Origin: Campylobacterota bacterium
GTDB taxonomy: Bacteria > Campylobacterota > Campylobacteria > Campylobacterales > Sulfurospirillaceae
NCBI GenBank assembly: GCA_009930355.1
Contig: RZYK01000042.1
Location: 1 to 12,460, forward strand
Direction: 5' to 3'
DNA length: 12,460 nucleotides
Positions 1-6,100 of this stretch are shown piece by piece (positions within the stretch are counted from its first letter, which is position 1; each line of letters starts with the position of its first letter). Position numbers and translations under genes: made by a program. The notes below the pieces were generated by a model. The model worked only from the letters and a program-made list of their open reading frames with translations. It did not search any database and had not been told where the DNA came from.

Positions 1-34
1 TTTACATGTAAGGAATAAAATCCTTACATGTAAA
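1..34. repeat. Inverted pair of the TTACATGTAA palindrome (hairpin)
   Basis: Two copies of TTACATGTAA (2-11 and 24-33) lie inside perfect 14-bp inverted arms at 1-14 and 21-34, separated by the 6-nt loop ATAAAA. The structure starts 9 bp past the stop codon of the symporter gene, so it could form in the 3' end of that transcript. It may act as a terminator or 3' stabiliser. No U-tract can be seen on the minus-strand downstream side because the window ends there. The stem is AT-rich, with GGA/TCC next to the loop. Confidence 0.75.
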
Positions 35-42
35 AAAGAGAT

Positions 43-1275
43 TTATTCAATATTGTCTTGATTGTAAATTTTTTCGTCTAACTCACCTTCACTCTTAGCC
101 ACTAAAACAGAAACCATTGCATCACCTGTTACGTTAACAGTGGTTCGTGCCATATCTAAGATTCTATCAATTCCTGCAATAATTGCAATACCTTCTAATG
201 GAAGGTTGACAGAAGTTAAAACCAATGAAAGCATAATAAGACCTGCACCTGGAACACCTGCTGTTCCAATAGACGCCAAAGTTGCCGTAACAATAATCGT
301 TAAGTAATTTGCGAAGCTCAAATCCACACCAAAAGCTTGAGCAACGAACATCACACACACACCTTGATAAATCGCTGTTCCATCCATGTTAATGGTAGCA
401 CCTAAAGGCAGAACAAAACTCGCAATCGGTTTAGAAACACCTAAATTGTGGATGGTATTGCTTGTAGTTACAGGCAAGGTTCCTGAGCTACTGGTGGTTG
501 TAAAGGCAACACTTTGTGCCGATAAAACACCTTTAAAAAACTTAATCGGATTGAGTTTTGCAAAAACTGCAAGACCTCCACCCATCGTAAAAGCCATATG
601 AATCAATGAAGCAACATAGACACATACAATGACTTTTGCAAGACTCATAAGCACATCAATACCATACGAAGCTGAAACCCATGCCATCAAACCAAAAACA
701 CCAATCGGTGCAAAAGAGATGACAATTTCAGTCATTTTAAACATTGCTTCTGAAAACGATTCAAAAAATGCAGCAACGGGTTTCCCTTTATCGCCTGCGA
801 GGTTAATAGAAATACCTAAAAAGACTGCAAACACAATGATTTGTAAAATATCACCTTTGACCAAGCTGTTCATTGGGTTTGAAGGAATAAGTGCTAGAAG
901 CGTATCAATCAATGGTGGAGCTTTTTTCGCTGCCACAGCCGCATTGTCCACAAGTGCTACACCTGAGCCTGGTTCAAAAATAATACCAAATGCCAAACCA
1001 ATTGCAACTGCAATTGCTGTAGTAACCAAATAGATAGAAAACGTTTTAAGACCAATACGGCGCATTTTGGTTAAATCTTCCATTGATGTAATGCCCGTTA
1101 CTAATGTTACAAAAACCAAAGGCACAATCAACATCTTAATCATATTAATAAATAACGTTCCTAAAGGCTTTAACATTAACGCAGTTTCTTTAAATAAAAG
1201 ACCCATTGCCAAACCTAAACAAAGACCAATAAAGATCTTCTTCCACAAAGCTAAGTGTTTCCACCATGCAATCAT
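43..1275 (-). CDS. Dicarboxylate/amino acid:cation symporter (DAACS/SLC1 family), probably glutamate/aspartate
   Basis: A 410-aa inner-membrane secondary transporter that would take up acidic amino acids or C4-dicarboxylates with Na+ or H+. Family landmarks are all present: the serine-rich hairpin TSSSGTLP (about 261-268), the NMDGT cation site (296-300), the GVPGAG hairpin (340-345) and a C-terminal DMARTTVNVTGD block (374-385). In the latter, D374, R377, T378, N381 and D385 line up with the substrate-binding residues of GltPh. The arginine is the one that holds the side-chain carboxylate in acidic amino acid carriers, which favours Glu/Asp over neutral substrates. The frame is open up to 1356, but the ATG at 1275 is preferred: it has GGAAG about 6 nt upstream and begins directly before the first hydrophobic helix. 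The preceding 27 residues are not family-like. Exact substrate and coupling ion cannot be read from sequence. Confidence 0.93.
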   Translation of the reverse strand: MIAWWKHLALWKKIFIGLCLGLAMGLLFKETALMLKPLGTLFINMIKMLIVPLVFVTLVTGITSMEDLTKMRRIGLKTFSIYLVTTAIAVAIGLAFGIIFEPGSGVALVDNAAVAAKKAPPLIDTLLALIPSNPMNSLVKGDILQIIVFAVFLGISINLAGDKGKPVAAFFESFSEAMFKMTEIVISFAPIGVFGLMAWVSASYGIDVLMSLAKVIVCVYVASLIHMAFTMGGGLAVFAKLNPIKFFKGVLSAQSVAFTTTSSSGTLPVTTSNTIHNLGVSKPIASFVLPLGATINMDGTAIYQGVCVMFVAQAFGVDLSFANYLTIIVTATLASIGTAGVPGAGLIMLSLVLTSVNLPLEGIAIIAGIDRILDMARTTVNVTGDAMVSVLVAKSEGELDEKIYNQDNIE

Positions 1276-1493
1276 TTTTTCTTCCTTTTTATAAGATAAA
1301 TTTATTTTAAAAATCCAAAGTGACCCGAAAGAGACTTTTTCTCTTTTGAAACCCAAAAAGTACCACTAAAAAACACCCCTGTGTATATCTGCTACATTTT
1401 TTGGGAAGAAACGTTACAATGTGAAATATCTAAACATAAATATTGTTAAGTAACGTTACACATATATGAATCATCGTTACATGTAAAAACATA
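1276..1493. promoter_or_regulatory. Intergenic leader/promoter region with three phased CGTTACA boxes
   Basis: This 218-bp gap lies upstream of the symporter gene and downstream of the antiporter gene. It holds CGTTACA three times on the plus strand, at 1412-1418, 1454-1460 and 1475-1481, with start-to-start spacings of 42 and 21 bp, that is four and two helical turns. The middle one sits in the 10-bp palindrome GTAACGTTAC (1450-1459), and the third overlaps a TTACATGTAA copy. Nearer the gene, a 7-bp inverted repeat (1328-1334 / 1340-1346) could form a small hairpin in the leader. No convincing -10/-35 pair was identified. Reading this as a regulator-binding region is inference. Confidence 0.4.
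1477..1486. repeat. TTACATGTAA palindrome, single copy
   Basis: Exact copy, 8 bp past the stop codon of the antiporter gene and overlapping the third CGTTACA box. It stands alone, so it cannot form the long paired hairpin seen elsewhere. Confidence 0.8.
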
Positions 1494-2816
1494 CTAAAGC
1501 ACCATTGCCGCAATCCATCCGAAAACAATTAATGGAATATTATAGTGAAGGAAGGTAGGAACAACCGTGTCCCAAATGTGGTCATGCTGACCATCGACAT
1601 TCAAACCTGATGTAGGTCCTAACGTCGTATCGGATGCGGGAGAACCTGCATCCCCTAAAGCAGCAGCTGCACCCACTAAAGCGATGGTTGCCAAAGGCGA
1701 AAATCCAAACTCCACACACAACGGTACATAAATGGTCGCAATAATAGGAATGGTTGAAAAAGACGAACCAATACCCATCGTAATAAAAAGTCCCACTAAA
1801 AGCATTAATAAAGCAACCAATGCCTTATTATCACCAATGGCATGTGACACAGAGCTAACGAGCGTCGTTACTCCTTGCGTAGCTTTCATCACTTCAGCAA
1901 AACCACTCGCTGCAATCATAATAAAACCTATCATGCCCATCATATAAACACCTTTGGTAAAGACATCTTGCGTTTGATTGGCTTTGACAACACCCCCTAA
2001 AATAAAGATGATTAACCCTGCTAGAGAACCCAAAATAATAGAATCGGTATAGAGTTGTAAAGAGAGCGCTAAGACAATGGCTACACATGCAATCAAAACA
2101 TGAAACAGACTCAACGTCCGTGCTTCAGGTTCTGTGGCAAGAATTTTAGAGAGAGAGTATTCACGTGGTTTTCTATACGTGAAAAAAATGGCGACCAAAA
2201 GACCTAAAAACATCCCAAAAACAGGAATCATCATACCCAAAGGCATTTGAGCCGATGTCACCATCATGCCATTTTCAACAATGTTTTTCATTAAAATATT
2301 ATTAAGAAAAATGCCACCAAAACCCACAGGAAGTAACATATACGTAGCCGTTAAACCAAACGCAATCACACACGCCACCATACGCCTGTCAATTTTAAGT
2401 TGTGCCATCGTATGCAAAAGGGGTGGAATTAAAATAGGAATAAATGCAATATGAACAGGAATAAGGTTTTGAGAGCTAATAGCAATCAGTAAAATGACAC
2501 TTAGCAGTATTGCTTTAAAATAAATTCTTTGAGTAGGTGTTGACTCTTTTCCCATCTTTTTAATGACATAACGTGCCAAAACATCCGTAATTCCTGAATG
2601 AGAAATAGCCACAGCAAAAGCACCCAGCATCGCATAGCTTAGAGCAATGGTTGCGCCTCCGCCTAACCCTTTGTTAAAAATCTCAATCGTTTCACCTATA
2701 GGTAAACCTGCCATCAAACCTCCTGCAAGTGCGCTGAGGGTTAATGCTATGACCACATTCACACGCATTAAGCTTAGTGCCAACATTAAAAAGACAGCAA
2801 AAACGACTGGATTCAT
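1494..2816 (-). CDS. Na+/H+ antiporter family (NhaC/YuiF-like) membrane protein
   Basis: A 440-aa very hydrophobic inner-membrane protein with about 10-12 predicted transmembrane segments, starting with a helix at residues 2-20. The conserved C-terminal block around residues 386-420 (LGDAGSPASDTTLGPTSGLN followed by a GQHDHIWDT stretch) is a hallmark of the 'Na+/H+ antiporter family protein' group, which includes Bacillus YuiF. Some members of this ion-transporter superfamily are thought to carry amino acids or organic acids instead of exchanging Na+ for H+, so the actual substrate is open. The ATG at 2816 has AAGGGAG 4 nt upstream. The 187-bp gap before it suggests its own promoter. It lies upstream of, and in the same direction as, the glutamate-type symporter, 218 bp away. 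Confidence 0.85.
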   Translation of the reverse strand: MNPVVFAVFLMLALSLMRVNVVIALTLSALAGGLMAGLPIGETIEIFNKGLGGGATIALSYAMLGAFAVAISHSGITDVLARYVIKKMGKESTPTQRIYFKAILLSVILLIAISSQNLIPVHIAFIPILIPPLLHTMAQLKIDRRMVACVIAFGLTATYMLLPVGFGGIFLNNILMKNIVENGMMVTSAQMPLGMMIPVFGMFLGLLVAIFFTYRKPREYSLSKILATEPEARTLSLFHVLIACVAIVLALSLQLYTDSIILGSLAGLIIFILGGVVKANQTQDVFTKGVYMMGMIGFIMIAASGFAEVMKATQGVTTLVSSVSHAIGDNKALVALLMLLVGLFITMGIGSSFSTIPIIATIYVPLCVEFGFSPLATIALVGAAAALGDAGSPASDTTLGPTSGLNVDGQHDHIWDTVVPTFLHYNIPLIVFGWIAAMVL

Positions 2817-3003
2817 CCAACTCCCTTAAAAATTTCTAAATATATACAATAAAACGTAAAGTTATAGCTAAATGGCTCTAAAAGAGCAATTAACGAGCAA
2901 AACTATACCATTTTTTCGTGAGTTACCAAAGAATTTAACGCTTAAATTTTCATCAGTGCCACTTCTCGTAACGAAAGAGGTTTATGCTCTACATTTCATT
3001 ATT
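2817..3003. other. Intergenic region between nagZ-like and antiporter genes
   Basis: This gap follows the GH3 gene and precedes the antiporter gene on the minus strand. It contains an AT-rich perfect 7-bp dyad (2932-2938 / 2942-2948, loop CGC) and a small GCTCT/AGAGC hairpin (2875-2879 / 2883-2887). A TATATA-rich stretch at about 2840-2847 could be a -10 for the antiporter gene on the minus strand. No clear intrinsic terminator and no TTACATGTAA copy is present. A small open frame on the plus strand here has no coding character. Confidence 0.4.
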
Positions 3004-4089
3004 TTAACGTCTGTTTTTTTGGATACGCTCATTGGCTTCTTCAATACGTTCCCATGAAATCACTCCATTTTTCACTTGTGAAAAAATGGTCTCAACAATT
3101 TCACTGGTCTGTGTTTTTGAGAGCTGATTACCAAAAAGAAGCATATCAATTCCAGAATTGATCGCTAAACTCAGGGCTTCTTTTAACGTATAATGGTTTG
3201 CAATGGCTTGCATTTGCATATCATCACTCACCAATACCCCTTGAAAACCTAATTTTTCTCTTAGCAAAGTTGTATTGATGGCATATGAGAGTGTTGCGGG
3301 GTATTTTGCATCAAGATGTGCATTAAAAACATGAGCAGACATAATCATAGCAACTTTATTGTTATCCATCAGTCGTTTATACGGTTCTAATTCAACCTCA
3401 CTCCACGTTTGTGTCACATCTACAAACCCCAAATGGGAGTCGCCCAAAGAAGAACCATGTCCAGGAAAATGTTTCAATACACTGACAATATGATGAGAGG
3501 AGAGAGCATCAATAAAAGCAGTTGCATACGCACTCACAACATTAACATCTGTTCCATAAGAGCGTTCTAAGCCTACGATAACACTATTTTGTGGATTACG
3601 TGCGAGGTCAACATCCGGTGCAAAATTGCAATTAATGCCATTTTCTAAGAGCATCTGTGCCATTGCATTATAAGTTACAATGGCATTTTGCAATGAATCT
3701 TGTGCAACCTTATGGGCAGAAGGTGTTTGTATAAATCCAGCCAAAGGTTTCAGTCTTGCGACATTTCCACCTTCTTGATCAACACAAATAAGTAAAGGAT
3801 TTTTAGCAAAAATATTAAGAGTGTGCGTCAATTTACGAAGTTGCGTTGAAGATCGAATATTTTTTACACGGGTTTTATCCGAATAAAAACGATCAAATAA
3901 AATAACACCACCTAACTCATACCGTACTATCTCTTCAATAACAGCAGAGGTGTTGGTGAGACTTTCTTCATCAAACCCAACAATAAGCATATGCCCTATC
4001 ATTTTTTTTAAAACATCATCATTAGGCATAGCCTGAAGCGGAAGTATATAGAGCCAAAACGCTATACACAAAAGAACACTATTTCGCAA
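3004..4089 (-). CDS. nagZ: Glycoside hydrolase family 3 beta-N-acetylhexosaminidase (NagZ-type), with signal peptide
   Basis: A 361-aa single-domain GH3 enzyme that would remove terminal beta-GlcNAc from muropeptide-type substrates in peptidoglycan turnover. Visible landmarks are DQEGGNVARL (104-113), KHFPGHG (206-212), the Asp-Ser-His dyad D217/H219 used as acid/base in NagZ enzymes, and SDDM with D289 as the predicted nucleophile. There is no second GH3 C-terminal domain, as usual for NagZ. The start is TTG at 4089, chosen because AAAGGA lies about 6 nt upstream and because it adds an N-terminal hydrophobic stretch (residues 5-18) with a plausible signal-peptidase site after LQA20. Starting at M21 would remove the signal and has only a weak AGG upstream. 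An exported form implies action in the periplasm, unlike cytoplasmic E. coli NagZ. It lies 50 bp downstream of hxlR on the same strand. Confidence 0.88.
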   Translation of the reverse strand: MRNSVLLCIAFWLYILPLQAMPNDDVLKKMIGHMLIVGFDEESLTNTSAVIEEIVRYELGGVILFDRFYSDKTRVKNIRSSTQLRKLTHTLNIFAKNPLLICVDQEGGNVARLKPLAGFIQTPSAHKVAQDSLQNAIVTYNAMAQMLLENGINCNFAPDVDLARNPQNSVIVGLERSYGTDVNVVSAYATAFIDALSSHHIVSVLKHFPGHGSSLGDSHLGFVDVTQTWSEVELEPYKRLMDNNKVAMIMSAHVFNAHLDAKYPATLSYAINTTLLREKLGFQGVLVSDDMQMQAIANHYTLKEALSLAINSGIDMLLFGNQLSKTQTSEIVETIFSQVKNGVISWERIEEANERIQKNRR

Positions 4090-4110
4090 AGTTATCCTTT
4101 CATTCTCAAA

Positions 4111-4132
4111 ATATCTTTACATGTAAAGATAT
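4111..4132. repeat. 22-bp perfect palindrome containing TTACATGTAA
   Basis: The 10-mer at 4117-4126 is extended to a perfect 22-bp self-complementary sequence, the longest single-copy symmetry of this motif in the window. It lies in the 50-bp gap between the stop of hxlR and the TTG start of the nagZ-like gene. On the minus strand it is followed by a short TTTT, so it might act as a weak hairpin terminator with a CATG loop, or as a protein-binding site controlling nagZ. Confidence 0.75.
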
Positions 4133-4139
4133 AATGCCC

Positions 4140-4517
4140 CTAATGTTTCTCACTATTTTTAGTATCACAAACGCCCTCTTTTGTAAACGTACCACACGCT
4201 TTAACGTACTCTATTCCCCAATCGAACATCTCTTTAAGCACAGGACGTAATTTCTCACCAATGGGAGTCAGTGAATAGACAACTTTGGGCGGAATTTCAG
4301 CAAAAACTTCCCGTTTGATGAGCTTTTTTTCTTCCAAATCTCGCAATTTAACCGTCAGTGTCTTTTGCGTAATTTCAGAGACCTCTTCAAATAAATCTTT
4401 ATAGCGCTTTTCCCCCTCCAACAAATGCCAGATAATGCCCAATTTCCATTTATCGTTGAAAATGTCTTGCACAATTAAAACAGAGCATTTATACTCTTTA
4501 TCGTTCACAATATACAC
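4140..4517 (-). CDS. HxlR-family winged-helix transcriptional regulator, YodB-like
   Basis: A 125-aa DNA-binding protein of the HxlR/MarR-like winged-helix class. The core DKWKLGIIWHLLEGEKRYKD (22-41), the recognition region ITQKTLTVKLRDLEEKKLI (49-67) and the wing with PPKVVYSLTPIGE (76-88) follow the family pattern. Cysteines are at 11, 108 and 117: one near the N-terminus and two in the C-terminal tail. This recalls Bacillus subtilis YodB (Cys6, Cys101, Cys108), which senses quinones and diamide through thiol modification. The start is GTG at 4517, with AAGGA 5-6 nt upstream. It is divergent from a quinone reductase and a nitroreductase, the same classes of enzymes YodB represses. It therefore probably controls them and itself through the dyad at 4578-4609. 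The redox-sensing role is inference. Confidence 0.88.
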   Translation of the reverse strand: MYIVNDKEYKCSVLIVQDIFNDKWKLGIIWHLLEGEKRYKDLFEEVSEITQKTLTVKLRDLEEKKLIKREVFAEIPPKVVYSLTPIGEKLRPVLKEMFDWGIEYVKACGTFTKEGVCDTKNSEKH

Positions 4518-4553
4518 GCTATTCCTTTTTCATTTTGAAAAACTATTTGAAAG

Positions 4554-4559
4554 ATTATA
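4554..4559 (-). promoter_or_regulatory. Predicted -10 box of hxlR
   Basis: TATAAT on the minus strand, 36 bp upstream of the GTG start. The -35 position (about 4577-4582, GGATAA) is a poor match and falls inside the operator arm. The inner edge is 34.5 bp from the operator centre, exactly mirrored by the -10 on the other side. Confidence 0.6.
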
Positions 4560-4577
4560 CCGTGATTTAAATATTTT

Positions 4578-4609
4578 TATCCTTACATTACAAAAGTATC
4601 GTAAGGATA
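4578..4609. promoter_or_regulatory. Dyad operator, probably bound by the HxlR-family regulator
   Basis: Perfect 9-bp inverted arms TATCCTTAC (4578-4586) and GTAAGGATA (4601-4609) enclose a 14-bp spacer. The spacer itself carries the inner dyad TAC-AAAA-GTA (4589-4598), giving a 32-bp site with only two mismatched pairs around centre 4593/4594. TAC-(AT-rich)-GTA dyads resemble known operators of YodB-type HxlR regulators. The arms cover the -35 positions of both divergent promoters, so binding would be expected to block both. Position and symmetry are seen; the cognate protein is inferred from adjacency. Confidence 0.7.
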
Positions 4610-4627
4610 TATTAAGTACGACAATTT

Positions 4628-4633
4628 TATACT
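4628..4633 (+). promoter_or_regulatory. Predicted -10 box of the mdaB-nitroreductase operon
   Basis: TATACT, 27 bp upstream of the ATG at 4661. The matching -35 position (4605-4610, GGATAT) is weak and overlaps the right operator arm, consistent with repression by a protein bound there. Confidence 0.6.
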
Positions 4634-4660
4634 TCATTCAATTAAATCAAAAGGAAATCC

Positions 4661-5254
4661 ATGAAAAATGTACTAATTCTCAACGGTCATCAATACTACC
4701 CAAATATTGCAGAAGGTAAACTCACACAAATGTTTATTAATACCGCAGAAGCATTTTTACAAAGCAAAGGCTTTAACGTCAAGCATGCGAAGGCTGAAAG
4801 TGACTACAACGCTTTAGAAGAGGTTGAAAAGTTTAAATGGGCGGATTTTTTCATTATTCAATACCCCGTTTACTGGATGGGAACACCGTGGATGATGAAA
4901 AAATACATCGACGAAGTTTTTTCAGCAGGTGCAAACAATGGCATTTACGCGAGCGATGGAAGAAGCAGACATGATGCCAGTAAACGCTATGGAAGCGGTG
5001 GTTTGATGCAAGCTAAAAAGTATATGCTCTCACTCACCTACAACTGCCCAAGCTCTGAATTTAGCAATAAAGAGGGCTTTTTTGATGGTCTTAGCCTTGA
5101 TGAAGCCAACATTGCCACGCACAAAACATGGCAATTCTGCGGTGCCATACCAATGCAGACTTACTCCGTACATGATATTTTTAAAGGCGATTTAGATATT
5201 GAGGCTGAAAAAGCTAAATTTGTCGCTATTTTGTCACAAAACTTTTTAGGATAA
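4661..5254 (+). CDS. mdaB: NAD(P)H-dependent quinone oxidoreductase, MdaB family (flavodoxin-like fold)
   Basis: A 197-aa cytoplasmic flavoprotein of the Flavodoxin_2 / MdaB family. It would reduce quinones by two electrons with NAD(P)H and FAD, avoiding semiquinone formation. Seen in the sequence are the N-terminal strand and loop VLILNGHQYYPNIAEGKLTQ (4-23), the family core IIQYPVYWMGTPWMMKKYID (65-84), which closely resembles H. pylori MdaB as I recall it, and a GSGGLMQAKKYMLSLTYN stretch (111-128). Length matches MdaB proteins (about 190-200 aa). The ATG at 4661 has AAAGGA about 6 nt upstream. It is the first gene of a two-gene operon with the nitroreductase 3 bp downstream and is divergent from hxlR, which points to induction by electrophiles or quinones. 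Confidence 0.88.
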   Translation: MKNVLILNGHQYYPNIAEGKLTQMFINTAEAFLQSKGFNVKHAKAESDYNALEEVEKFKWADFFIIQYPVYWMGTPWMMKKYIDEVFSAGANNGIYASDGRSRHDASKRYGSGGLMQAKKYMLSLTYNCPSSEFSNKEGFFDGLSLDEANIATHKTWQFCGAIPMQTYSVHDIFKGDLDIEAEKAKFVAILSQNFLG

Positions 5255-5257
5255 ATC

Positions 5258-6013
5258 ATGAAAAATCCAACGCTAACACAACTGCAAAACCGAAAATCCA
5301 TTCGCCATTTCACAGGAGATGCAGTGAGTGAAGAAGATTTAGAGACCATTTTTAAAACGGCTCAACGTGCTCCCACTTCCATCAATGGGCAACAAATTAG
5401 TCTTGTTTACACCAGAGATAAGGCTAAACTTCAAACCATTGCCAAACTGTGTGGTGGACAAGAGCACATTGCTGAAGCAGATGTATTTGTAGGCATCGTC
5501 ATCGACTTTAACCGCACCAGTGCGATTGTAGAGAGTGTGGGGAGAAATCACATCATTGAGCAAAGTGCTGAGGGAATTATGGTAGGAGCGATTGATGCTG
5601 GCATTATGCTAAGTCAGCTCCAAACCGCCGCTGGGGCGTTGGGGTATGGCACAACCGCCATTGGTGCGGTACGAAAAGAGAGTGAATCGTTTATAAAACT
5701 TTTTAATCTTCCTGCTAAAACCTTTTTAGCGCTCGGTTGCATCATGGGCGTACCCACCGAAAAAGCCAAAAACGCCCCACTTAAACCACGTGTCGCACTG
5801 GAGACTTTTGTGATGCAAGAGCGCTATGAGAGTGAAAAGGTACGTCAGGGTGCATTGGCGTACGAAGAGACACTCAAAGCATTTCGTGAGCAAACAGGAA
5901 GCGGTTCGATGCCCACGTATGAGGAAATCACTGCTAGTTACTACGCCGATATCTACTACCGAAAAACCGCACAAAGCTTAGTGTCGCAAGGGTTTGCGTT
6001 TAAAGACGAATAA
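5258..6013 (+). CDS. NfsA-type nitroreductase family protein (NADPH-dependent, FMN)
   Basis: A 251-aa FMN-dependent nitroreductase-fold enzyme, expected to reduce nitroaromatics, quinones or flavins with NAD(P)H as a homodimer. The N-terminal NRKSIRHFTGDAVSEEDLE (11-29) carries the Arg/Ser phosphate-binding pattern for FMN. SAEGIMVGAIDAGIMLSQLQ (103-122) and ALGYGTTAIGAVR (127-139) form the dimer/FMN core, and MGVPTEKAK (163-171) opens the long C-terminal arm. The length and that arm put it with NfsA/NfrA types and not the short NfsB/RdxA (about 210 aa) group. It begins 3 bp after the mdaB stop, with its Shine-Dalgarno AGGA overlapping that stop, so translation is probably coupled. Substrate is unknown. 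Enzymes of this class can activate nitro-drugs. Confidence 0.88.
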   Translation: MKNPTLTQLQNRKSIRHFTGDAVSEEDLETIFKTAQRAPTSINGQQISLVYTRDKAKLQTIAKLCGGQEHIAEADVFVGIVIDFNRTSAIVESVGRNHIIEQSAEGIMVGAIDAGIMLSQLQTAAGALGYGTTAIGAVRKESESFIKLFNLPAKTFLALGCIMGVPTEKAKNAPLKPRVALETFVMQERYESEKVRQGALAYEETLKAFREQTGSGSMPTYEEITASYYADIYYRKTAQSLVSQGFAFKDE

Positions 6014-6023
6014 AAATTTCAAA

Positions 6024-6053
6024 GGGATACACATGAACGGTATCCCATTTTTT
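6024..6053 (+). terminator. Intrinsic terminator of the mdaB-nitroreductase operon
   Basis: GGGATAC (6024-6030) pairs with GTATCCC (6040-6046) across a 9-nt loop and is followed by A and six Ts (6048-6053). It starts 11 bp after the nitroreductase stop codon, a standard Rho-independent layout. Confidence 0.8.
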
Positions 6054-6057
6054 CCGC

Positions 6058-6063
6058 TAAAAT
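6058..6063 (+). promoter_or_regulatory. Possible -10 box for tex
   Basis: TAAAAT 38 bp upstream of the tex ATG and just after the terminator. There is no recognisable -35. If used, the TTACATGTAA copy at 6081-6090 would lie just downstream of the transcription start. Confidence 0.3.
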
Positions 6064-6080
6064 ACCTCTCCTAAAAATCT

Positions 6081-6090
6081 TTACATGTAA
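6081..6090. repeat. TTACATGTAA palindrome upstream of tex
   Basis: Exact copy, with symmetry extending to 12 bp (6080-6091), 10 bp before the tex start codon. It abuts the AGAGAG ribosome-binding sequence, so a protein bound there, or a small hairpin, could affect translation or early transcription of tex. Confidence 0.8.
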
Positions 6091-6100
6091 AAGAGAGTTT

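Noticed and set aside
629..1033. 134-codon open frame on the plus strand
   Set aside because: It is antisense to the well-supported symporter gene, Ala/Pro/Thr/Ile-rich with no domain, and fits a shadow of the membrane protein's codons.
1276..1356. N-terminal extension of the symporter gene to an ATG at 1356
   Set aside because: The extra 27 residues are not family-like, while the ATG at 1275 has a good ribosome-binding site and starts at the first membrane helix.
1494..2816. Confident NhaC naming of the antiporter-like gene
   Set aside because: Only the broad family block is recognisable, and related proteins may carry amino or organic acids, so no gene symbol was given.
2872..3057. 61-codon open frame on the plus strand in the nagZ/antiporter gap
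   Set aside because: No ribosome-binding site, overlaps the nagZ 3' end, and no recognisable protein features.
4435..4719. 94-codon open frame on the plus strand
   Set aside because: It runs through hxlR antisense, the divergent promoter region and the start of mdaB out of frame.
6033..6074. 13-codon open frame preceded by AAAGGG
   Set aside because: The ATG is in the loop of the terminator hairpin, and the apparent ribosome-binding sequence is its left arm; the terminator explains the sequence better.
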